10,788 nt of DNA from CAZGTQ01 sp964528575 (GTDB lineage Bacteria; Planctomycetota; UBA1135; GCA-002686595). A model generated the notes under the pieces. The model did no database searches, had not been told where the DNA came from, and saw only the letters and a list, made by a program, of their open reading frames with translations. The stretch's first letter is position 1, and each line of letters opens with the position of its first letter. Below, in pieces: positions 5,580 through 10,788 of the stretch. The translations under genes and the position numbers were made by a program. The stretch lies in contig CAZGTQ010000220.1 of assembly GCA_964528575.1 (NCBI GenBank), forward strand, positions 1-10,788, in the 5' to 3' direction.

Positions 5580-7295
5580 ATGCGCACCGAGACCGTCTCG
5601 CCGCTCCGAGTCGCCGGCGCGCTGCGCGACGCGTGGGCGGCGCGCGCGCCCGGCTGGCTGCGCGCCGACCTGTTCGCGGGCGCGGTGGTCGGCGTCGTCG
5701 CGCTGCCGCTCTCGATGGCGCTCGCGATCGCGTCCGGCGCGCCGCCCGAGGCCGGGCTCGCGACCGCGATCGTCGCCGGCGGGCTGATCGCGCTGCTCGG
5801 CGGGAGCACGCACCAGGTGAGCGGGCCGACCGCGGCGTTCGTCGTCATCCTCGCGCCGATCGCGGCGCGCTACGGGCTCGGCGGGCTCGCGGTCGCGACG
5901 CTGCTCGCCGGCGCGATGCTCGTCGTGCTCGCGCTCCTGCGGCTCGGCCGGCTGATCCAGTTCGTCCCCTACCCCGTCACGATCGGCTTCACCGCGGGCA
6001 TCGCGATCGTGATCGCGACGCTGCAGATCCCGGGCTTCTTCGACCTCGAGCTCGACGTCGGCGCCGACGCGCACTTCGCCGAGCGCACGGTCGCGCTCGC
6101 GCGCGCGCTGCCGGCCGTGCACTGGCCGGACGCGGCGATCGGCGCGGCGACGCTCGCGATCCTCGTGGCGTGGCGGCGCACCCGCAGCCGCGTGCCCGCA
6201 CCGCTCGTCGCGCTCCTCGTCGGCGGCGGAGCCGCCTACGCGCTCGCACGGCTCGTCCCCGGCTTCGAGGTCGCGACGCTCGCGTCGCGTTTCGGCACGC
6301 CGGAGCAGCCGGCGGGGATCCCGCGCGAGCTGCCGTCGTTCGGCCTGCCGTGGACGTCGCTCGACGGCGGGCTCTCGCTCGACCTCGTCGTCGCGCTCCT
6401 TCCGGCGGCGGCGACGATCGCGATGCTCGCGGCGATCGAGTCGCTGCTGTCCGCCGTCGTCGCGGACGGCGTGACGGGGACGCAGCACGATCCGGACGGC
6501 GAGCTCTTGGGGCTGGGCATCGGCAACCTCGTCGCGCCGTTCTTCGGCGGCATCCCCGCGACGGGAGCGCTCGCGCGCACGGCGACGAACATCCGCAGCG
6601 GCGCGCGCACGCCGCTCGCCGCGGTCTTCCACGCGCTCTTCGTCCTCGGCGCCATGCTGCTGCTCGCGCCGGTCCTCGGGCACCTGCCGATGGCGGCGCT
6701 CGCCGCGCTGCTGCTGATGGTCGCGTGGAACATGAGCGAGGCCCGCCACGTCGTCCGCGTCCTGCGCGAGGCGCCGCGCGGCGACGCGTTCGTCCTCGTC
6801 ACGTGTCTCGTGCTCACCGTCGCCTTCGACATGACGGTCGCGGTCGCGGTCGGGCTCGTGCTCGCGGCGGTCCTGTTCATGCGCCGCATGGTCGAGATCA
6901 CGTCGGTGCGCCTCGTCACCCCGGGCGACCGGGCCGAGCACGAGCACCTCCCGCCGGGCGTCGGGGTCTACGAGATCGCGGGCCCGCTCTTCTTCGGCGC
7001 CGCGCACAAGGCGACGGCGACGCTGCGCCGCATGGCGCCCGACCTGCGCGTCCTCGTGATCGACCTCGAGCGCGTGCCGACGATCGACGCAACGGGGCTC
7101 TTCAACCTGCGCTCGGCGGTCGATCGGCTGCGCGGCCGCGCCGTACGCGTGCTGCTCGCCGGCGCGAGCGGCGGCACGCGCGCCGCGCTCGAGCGCGCGG
7201 GCCTGGAGAGCTTCGCGACGGTGCGCGAGGCGCTCGACGCCGCCGGACGGGACGCGGAGCCGAGCGCGAACGCGCTCGACGCCGCGCACGGCTAG
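5580..7295 (+). CDS. dauA: SulP-family anion / C4-dicarboxylate transporter, DauA-like, with C-terminal STAS domain
   Basis: 571 aa, full length for the family (E. coli DauA is about 560). The start at 5580 gives the usual N-terminus, with APGWLRADLFAGAVVGVVAL (23-42) leading into the first membrane segment. The transport core spans about residues 30-435. It includes GGSTHQVSGPTAAFVVILAP (74-93), AIESLLSAVVADGVTGTQHD (285-304), GLGIGNLVAPFFGGIPATGA (311-330), then ARTATNIRSG, and LLLMVAWNMSEARHVVRVLR (377-396). These are very close to E. coli DauA (formerly YchM), an inner-membrane aerobic succinate and C4-dicarboxylate carrier. The STAS domain covers about 459-555, with GPLFFGAAHKAT and VLVIDLERVPTIDATG; DATG is the usual regulatory loop. 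No Shine-Dalgarno is obvious before the ATG. The 11-nt gap after the lipoprotein gene suggests one transcript and coupled translation. The substrate could be a dicarboxylate, sulfate or bicarbonate; DauA-like is the best match. Confidence 0.9.
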   Translation: MRTETVSPLRVAGALRDAWAARAPGWLRADLFAGAVVGVVALPLSMALAIASGAPPEAGLATAIVAGGLIALLGGSTHQVSGPTAAFVVILAPIAARYGLGGLAVATLLAGAMLVVLALLRLGRLIQFVPYPVTIGFTAGIAIVIATLQIPGFFDLELDVGADAHFAERTVALARALPAVHWPDAAIGAATLAILVAWRRTRSRVPAPLVALLVGGGAAYALARLVPGFEVATLASRFGTPEQPAGIPRELPSFGLPWTSLDGGLSLDLVVALLPAAATIAMLAAIESLLSAVVADGVTGTQHDPDGELLGLGIGNLVAPFFGGIPATGALARTATNIRSGARTPLAAVFHALFVLGAMLLLAPVLGHLPMAALAALLLMVAWNMSEARHVVRVLREAPRGDAFVLVTCLVLTVAFDMTVAVAVGLVLAAVLFMRRMVEITSVRLVTPGDRAEHEHLPPGVGVYEIAGPLFFGAAHKATATLRRMAPDLRVLVIDLERVPTIDATGLFNLRSAVDRLRGRAVRVLLAGASGGTRAALERAGLESFATVREALDAAGRDAEPSANALDAAHG

Positions 7296-7313
7296 CGCGC
7301 GCGGGGCTCGCGC

Positions 7314-7691
7314 TCAGAAAGGAGCGTCGAGCAGGTGCAGCGCCGAGCCGCCGGCGAGCGCGCACTCGAGCTCGACCGCTTCGGGATCGCCGCCGGCCGA
7401 CACCGTCGGCAAAGACCGTCGCCGCCCGACGCGGTCGGACAGCCGAACGTGAAGCACCCGCCGTCACCCCGGAGGGCGCCGCCGTAGACGTGCGCTCCCG
7501 ACGAGGAGGTCTGGCCCGGCACCGCGCGCACGAGCACGACGTCGCCGGTTGCGGCCGCTTCGACGGCGGGCTGGATCTGCGTGAACGACGAGCCCGAACC
7601 GCCGGCCTTGTCGACCACCCAGACGGAGCCCTGGGCGAACGGCGCCGGCGAAGCGAGCGAGAGCGAGCAGCGGGAGGACGCCGAGCTTCAT
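7314..7691 (-). pseudogene. Decayed secreted beta-helix-type protein gene (signal peptide and both ends recognisable)
   Basis: The ATG at 7689-7691 starts MKLGVLPLLALA, a signal peptide. After that the sense moves to another minus frame: SPAPFAQGSVWVVDKAGG, then SGSSFTQIQPAVEAAATGDV and VLVRAV. This is the N-terminal signature of secreted parallel beta-helix proteins common in Planctomycetota. The switch coincides with a doubled CGCT (plus strand AGCGAGCG at about 7652-7659); removing one copy restores the expected signal peptide. The VVDKAGG frame is open to 7292 but soon turns into arginine- and serine-rich text. A third frame then holds a plausible C-terminus, SAGGDPEAVELECALAGGSA then LHLLDAPF, stopping at 7314-7316. 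The total of about 125 codons is far below the several hundred usual, so the middle of the gene seems lost. It ends 18 nt past the convergent dauA stop. Confidence 0.6.
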
Positions 7692-7742
7692 GGCTGAACC
7701 TGACCTTCATCTCACGGAGGCGCCAGCGGCCGGTGCGGGCGG

Positions 7743-7748
7743 TAGAGT
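7743..7748 (+). promoter_or_regulatory. TANNNT -10-like box before the RlaP pair
   Basis: TAGAGT ends 11 nt before the ATG at 7760, and no Shine-Dalgarno is present between them. It lies in the 68-bp divergent gap between the decayed secreted-protein gene and the first RlaP gene. If used as a -10 element, the transcript would have a leader of only a few nucleotides. No clear -35 is visible. Confidence 0.35.
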
Positions 7749-7759
7749 GCGCGACCCGG

Positions 7760-8524
7760 ATGAGCTTCGACGAGCGACTCCCCTGGCTGCGCGGCCTCGT
7801 CGCGCGCGGGCCGGCGCCGTTGTTCGCGACGGTGAGCGGCGCGCACCTGTACGGCTTCGAGTCGTCCGACAGCGACTGGGACCTGCGCGGCGCGTTCGTC
7901 GCGCCGCTCGAGAGCGTGCTCGGCCTGCGCGCGATCGAGGAGACCGTGTCGGTGCTCGAGACGCGCGACGGGCTAGAGCTCGACTGGGTCGCGCACGACG
8001 TCCGGAAGTTCGCACGGCTCATGACGCGGCGCAACGGCTACGTGCTCGAGCAGGTCTTCTCACCGCTCGTCGTGCACGGCGGGGCCTGGCTCGACGAGCT
8101 GCGCGCGATCGCGCGGGGCTGCGTCACGCGCACGCTGTTCCACCACTACGACGGCTTCGTGAAGAACCAGCTCGCGCTGCTCGACGGCGGCGACGCGACC
8201 GTCAAGCGGCTGCTCTACTGCTACCGTGTGCTGCTGAGCGGGATCCACGTCCTGCGCGCCGGACGCATCGAGGCGAACCTCGGCGTGCTGAGCGATGAGC
8301 ACGGCCTCCCGTCGATCGCCGAGCTGATCGAGCGCAAGCGTGCGGGCCGCGAGCTGGGCGCGCTCGCGCCGCGCGAGGCCGAGGCACACCGCGCGGTGCT
8401 CGACGCGCTGCGAGCGAAGCTCGCCGACGCGCACGCCGCGTGCACGCTGCCGGAGGAGCCGACGTCGCTCGACGCGCTCGACGCGTACGTCGTGCGCGCG
8501 CGGATGGAGCTCGGCCGTGGGTGA
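7760..8524 (+). CDS. RlaP-type nucleotidyltransferase, copy 1 (polymerase-beta superfamily)
   Basis: 254 aa from the ATG at 7760. The open frame continues upstream, but only from here is the composition protein-like. The N-terminal nucleotidyltransferase core shows SGAHLYGFESSDSDWDLRGA (26-45), with the metal-binding pair Asp39-x-Asp41. A third acidic position, Asp75, lies in LELDWVAHDVRKFARLM (72-88). The usual hGS signature of the superfamily reads SGAH here, so the serine after glycine is replaced by alanine. The C-terminal part (about 120-254) is helical, with TLFHHYDGFVKNQLALL and TVKRLLYCYRVLLSGIHVLR. This matches the family annotated as predicted nucleotidyltransferase or RNA-ligase-associated pol-beta (RlaP), found beside RNA ligases and Pnkp. 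Its reaction is not established as far as I know; addition of nucleotides to RNA ends is the prediction. It overlaps the next gene, a second RlaP, by 8 nt, and pnkp ends 6.5 kb upstream on the same strand. Confidence 0.85.
   Translation: MSFDERLPWLRGLVARGPAPLFATVSGAHLYGFESSDSDWDLRGAFVAPLESVLGLRAIEETVSVLETRDGLELDWVAHDVRKFARLMTRRNGYVLEQVFSPLVVHGGAWLDELRAIARGCVTRTLFHHYDGFVKNQLALLDGGDATVKRLLYCYRVLLSGIHVLRAGRIEANLGVLSDEHGLPSIAELIERKRAGRELGALAPREAEAHRAVLDALRAKLADAHAACTLPEEPTSLDALDAYVVRARMELGRG
8506..8509 (+). promoter_or_regulatory. Shine-Dalgarno that fixes the GTG start of RlaP copy 2
   Basis: GGAG lies 7 nt before the GTG at 8517, inside the last codons of RlaP copy 1. It decides the start of the second gene, whose frame is open further upstream with no better start codon. 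It also shows that internal genes in this genome use Shine-Dalgarno initiation, unlike the genes at 4873, 7760 and 9391. Confidence 0.6.
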
Positions 8525-9374
8525 CTTCTGGGAGGACGGTCTCGTCCTGCGCGTGCTCGCCGGCTCGCGCGCGCACGGGCTCGCCCGCGAGGGCAGCGAC
8601 ACCGACACGCGCGGCGTGTGCATCCCGCCCGAGCGTTACCTCATCGGGTTGAGCGCGTTCGAGCAGCACGAGAGCGAGAATCGCGACCACGTGACATACG
8701 CGCTCGCGAAGTTCGTGCGGCTCGCGCTCCAGGGCAATCCGAACGTCCTCGAGACGCTCTACGTCGATCCCGGCGACGTGCTCTTCGCCAACGAGGCGGG
8801 GCGCGAGTTGCTCGCCGCGCGCGACCTGTTCCTGTCGAAGCACGCCGGCCGGCGATTCATGGGCTACGCGCTCGACCAACTGAAGCGCATGGAGCGCCAC
8901 CACCGCTGGATCGTCGATCCGCCCGAGCGCGCGCCGCGGCCCGCGGACTACGGCGCGACGGAGGGCGGCGGCCGGGCGCGCTTCCCCGACGACGATGCGC
9001 GCAAGGCGTACGACGCGGCGCAGAAGCACTGGAACCACTACCGCGCGTGGCGCGAGACGCGCAACCCCGAGCGCGCCGCGCTCGAGGACCGCCACGGCTA
9101 CGACACCAAGCACGCGCTGCACCTGGTGCGGCTCGCGACGATGGGCGCCGAGGTGCTCGAGCGCGGGACGCTCGTCGTGCGCCGGCCGGACGCGGAGCGA
9201 CTGCTCGCGATCCGCGACGGAGCGCTCACGTACGAGGAGCTGCTCGCGCTGGCCGGCGAGCTGGTCGCGTCGCTCGACGCTCGGCTCGCGGCATCCGCCC
9301 TGCCGGACGAGCCGGACGAGCGCGCGGCCGAGGAGCTCGTGATCCGGCTCCACCGGCGCGCTCTCGGCGCCTGA
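8517..9374 (+). CDS. RlaP-type nucleotidyltransferase, copy 2 (polymerase-beta superfamily)
   Basis: 285 aa from the GTG at 8517, overlapping RlaP copy 1 by 8 nt with a good GGAG upstream. The catalytic core is canonical: LAGSRAHGLAREGSDTDTRG (14-33), with the GS signature and Asp28-x-Asp30. It is followed by RDHVTYALAKFVRLALQGNP (56-75) and NVLETLY, where Asp57 fits the third carboxylate. The C-terminal region has HGYDTKHALHLVRLATMGAE (193-212) and LVVRRPDAERLLAIRDGALT (219-238), both highly typical of the family. The middle, about 135-185, is charged and may be an insertion. It differs clearly from copy 1, which has lost the GS and has a shorter C-terminus, so the pair is an old duplication rather than a recent repeat. 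Co-translation suggests a complex or two steps on the same RNA substrate. The exact nucleotide and RNA target are unknown. Confidence 0.88.
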   Translation: MGDFWEDGLVLRVLAGSRAHGLAREGSDTDTRGVCIPPERYLIGLSAFEQHESENRDHVTYALAKFVRLALQGNPNVLETLYVDPGDVLFANEAGRELLAARDLFLSKHAGRRFMGYALDQLKRMERHHRWIVDPPERAPRPADYGATEGGGRARFPDDDARKAYDAAQKHWNHYRAWRETRNPERAALEDRHGYDTKHALHLVRLATMGAEVLERGTLVVRRPDAERLLAIRDGALTYEELLALAGELVASLDARLAASALPDEPDERAAEELVIRLHRRALGA

Positions 9375-9376
9375 GG

Positions 9377-9382
9377 TAAGCT
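9377..9382 (+). promoter_or_regulatory. TANNNT -10-like box before the ankyrin gene
   Basis: TAAGCT ends 8 nt before the ATG at 9391, the same spacing as at the lipoprotein gene (4859-4864), and no Shine-Dalgarno stands close enough to the start. It lies within the 16-nt gap after RlaP copy 2. The ankyrin gene may therefore have its own leaderless promoter as well as any readthrough from the RlaP pair. Confidence 0.35.
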
Positions 9383-9390
9383 CTCGCCCC

Positions 9391-10710
9391 ATGAGGCCGC
9401 TGATCGAGGAGCGGGACGGTGACGACGCCGGCTACGTCGAGCGCGTACGCGCGATCGTCGCAGGCGTGCTGCGCGACCGGCGCGTCGAGGAGGCGGTCGT
9501 CGTGCGCATCGACAATTGGTTCGACCGCAAGTGGCTGGAGTTCTCGGGGCACCGCTCCGTGCCGTACGAGTGCGGGCCCTTCGCGTCGCGTATCGAAGAG
9601 CACCGGCGTGCGGAGCTGACGTTTCCGCCGTTCCATCCAAATCGCGTCCAGAGCTGGACGCGCTACGCGTGGAACGGATACGCCGAACGGTTCGTCGAAG
9701 CCCGCGGCCCCGGGTCGAAACGCCCCCATCGCCTGCAGCGGAGCTCCGAGAACCTCGGGCGGCGGGTTGCGCAAGGCGGGTCGTCGGTCGCGTACGTCTG
9801 GATGAGCGGCAACACCTCGAGCAACGGCCGCGGGAGCCTCATGGTGTATGTAGCGCGCGAGGAACGCACCGAGGCGTGGTACGCGTCTCTCGTCCGCGAC
9901 GGGGGCTGGAGCATCGCCGCGGTCGCAGGAGTATCGCAGGACGAAGTCGAGCGCTTCGCCGACGAGGGAGCGGCGCTCGAGCGCGCGGCGCGCGAGCGCG
10001 TCCTCCCGGAGGAGGAGGCGCTCGCGCGCGAGCTGCACCGCGCGATCGACGCGGGCGACCTGGGGCGCGTGTCGACGCTGCTCGCGGGCGACGTCGACCT
10101 CGAGGGGCGCGACGCAGCGGGTCGCACGCCGCTGCTGCACGCGATCCAGGAGCTCCGTTGGGACTGCGCGGACTTCCTCCTGTCCGCCGGAGCCAACCCG
10201 CACCAGGCGGAGCACGACGGATGGAACGCGATCCACCATTGCGTCTGGGCCGATCCCGACGACCCGGAGAGCGAGCGGATGCTCCACGCGCTCCTCGCGC
10301 GAGGTGTCGCAGTGAACGCGCGGACGAGCGGAGGGTTGACTCCGCTCCATCTCGCCGCTCGCCACGATCGGGTCGCGCCGGCGCGCGCCCTGATCGGATC
10401 GTCGGCGAACGTGCGCGCGAAAGACGTCGACGGCTGGACCGCCCTGCACCATGCGTGTCGCGCCGGCGCCACCAACGTCGCGCGGCTGCTCATCGAGAGC
10501 GGCGCTCGCGTCGGCGCGCGCGACAGGCGGCGCGCGACCCCGTTGTTCTGGGCGGCGTTCGCGGGGCATGCGCCCGAGGTCGAGCTCCTACATGGGGCCG
10601 GCGCGAGCCTGGCCGTGAACGTCGGCGGCTATACGCCGCTGCGCATCGCCCGCCGGCGCGGCCACGACGCGGTCGTCGCGCTGCTCCTGCGCCTGGGAGC
10701 CGAAGCATGA
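9391..10710 (+). CDS. Ankyrin-repeat protein with an unrecognised N-terminal domain
   Basis: 439 aa from the ATG at 9391. The N-terminal domain (about 1-190) is unknown to me. It has VVVRIDNWFDRKWLEF (37-51), PPFHPNRVQSWTRYAWNGY (79-97), VAYVWMSGNTSSNGRGSLMV (133-152), then YVA, and TEAWYASLVRDGGWSIAAVA (160-179). The many Trp and Tyr residues suggest a compact alpha/beta or beta fold. A charged helix (191-212) leads into ankyrin repeats. The first cap is about 211-241, and later units are about 243-275, 276-312, 314-345 (GGLTPLHLAARHDRVAPARA), 347-379 (DGWTALHHACRAGATNVARL), 380-411 (RRATPLFWAAFAGHAPEVEL) and 412-439 (GGYTPLRIARRRGHDAVVAL). Ankyrin repeats bind proteins, so this could recruit a partner or sense a target. 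There is no signal peptide, so it is probably cytoplasmic. It follows RlaP copy 2 by 16 nt on the same strand, which hints at a functional link, although a separate promoter-like box precedes it. Confidence 0.88.
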   Translation: MRPLIEERDGDDAGYVERVRAIVAGVLRDRRVEEAVVVRIDNWFDRKWLEFSGHRSVPYECGPFASRIEEHRRAELTFPPFHPNRVQSWTRYAWNGYAERFVEARGPGSKRPHRLQRSSENLGRRVAQGGSSVAYVWMSGNTSSNGRGSLMVYVAREERTEAWYASLVRDGGWSIAAVAGVSQDEVERFADEGAALERAARERVLPEEEALARELHRAIDAGDLGRVSTLLAGDVDLEGRDAAGRTPLLHAIQELRWDCADFLLSAGANPHQAEHDGWNAIHHCVWADPDDPESERMLHALLARGVAVNARTSGGLTPLHLAARHDRVAPARALIGSSANVRAKDVDGWTALHHACRAGATNVARLLIESGARVGARDRRRATPLFWAAFAGHAPEVELLHGAGASLAVNVGGYTPLRIARRRGHDAVVALLLRLGAEA

Positions 10711-10738
10711 CCCGCGACCACGCAGCTCGGAGCGAGTC

Positions 10739-10788
10739 GTGAGCGCGCCCTTCCGCTTGGCACGAGGCGTCCGCGTCGCCGACCTCAG
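10739..10788 (+). CDS. Start of a gene that runs off the window
   Basis: A GTG at 10739 is preceded by GGAG (10729-10732) with a 6-nt spacer. The visible 16 codons read MSAPFRLARGVRVADL and are open to the edge. A competing ATG at 10707 overlaps the ankyrin stop but gives only 11 codons before a stop. The good ribosome-binding site and same strand suggest co-transcription with the ankyrin gene. There is too little to name a product. Confidence 0.45.
   Translation, partial: MSAPFRLARGVRVADL

Noticed and set aside
3786..7289. A 1167-codon open frame on the minus strand
   Set aside because: It is antisense to the lipoprotein gene, dauA and part of the beta-sandwich gene. Its translation is Arg/Glu/Asp/His-rich shadow text, except for the short stretch that carries the displaced sigma region 4.
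7294..7314. 6-bp inverted repeat AGCGCG / CGCGCT across the dauA stop as a terminator
   Set aside because: Short, with no U-tract, and such GC repeats are expected by chance at this composition.
5633..7759. Upstream extension of the RlaP copy 1 frame to 5633
   Set aside because: Arg/Ala-rich translation over the whole of dauA in another frame; only the part from the ATG at 7760 is protein-like.
8202..9392. A 396-codon minus-strand frame opposite the RlaP copies
   Set aside because: Antisense to strongly recognised RlaP motifs and with no domain of its own; a codon-bias shadow.
9226..10569. A 447-codon minus-strand frame opposite the ankyrin gene
   Set aside because: The plus strand has unmistakable ankyrin repeats; the antisense text shows no motif.
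1..10788. CRISPR arrays, tRNA or rRNA genes, insertion-sequence ends
   Set aside because: I looked for direct repeats with regular spacers, cloverleaf sequences, rRNA signatures and transposases and saw none.

Overview
The window is very GC-rich DNA with densely packed genes. It most likely comes from a member of the Planctomycetota. The best clue is the remnant on the minus strand at 7314-7691. It has a short signal peptide followed by a VVDKAGGSGSSFTQIQPAV-type segment, which is characteristic of secreted beta-helix proteins in that phylum. An ECF-type sigma factor remnant and a secreted protein built of carboxypeptidase-regulatory-like beta-sandwiches fit the same group. The assignment is inference; a myxobacterial relative cannot be excluded by reading alone.

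Left end (1-1264): the 3' part of pnkp, which encodes the ligase (adenylyltransferase) module of a bacterial polynucleotide kinase-phosphatase-ligase for RNA repair. A short hypothetical gene converges on it (1271-1669, minus). Next comes a less GC-rich stretch (about 1700-4044) holding a palindrome, a long hairpin, a probable 49-codon ORF and a 661-residue exported beta-sandwich protein.

Middle (4045-7691): a nested inverted repeat lies between convergent genes. It is followed by a frameshifted ECF sigma factor (minus). Diverging from that is a two-gene operon: an exported acetolactate-decarboxylase-like lipoprotein and a DauA-like SulP transporter with a STAS domain. Then comes the decayed secreted-protein gene (minus).

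Right end (7760-10788): two RlaP-type (RNA-ligase-associated polymerase-beta superfamily) nucleotidyltransferases overlap by 8 nt. A protein with an unrecognised N-terminal domain and about six ankyrin repeats follows, and then the first codons of a gene that runs off the window.

The main biological theme is RNA repair. Pnkp seals broken RNA, and RlaP proteins are predicted RNA-end nucleotidyltransferases known from RNA ligase neighbourhoods. Here they flank about 6.5 kb of genes with no obvious link to RNA repair, including two decayed genes, so the cassette may have been split by insertion. The ankyrin protein next to the RlaP pair is the best candidate for an undescribed partner.

A second theme is start-site architecture. 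Three genes that open transcription units lack a Shine-Dalgarno sequence and carry a TANNNT box 8-11 nt before the ATG, as in leaderless transcripts. Genes internal to an operon have a clear GGAG.
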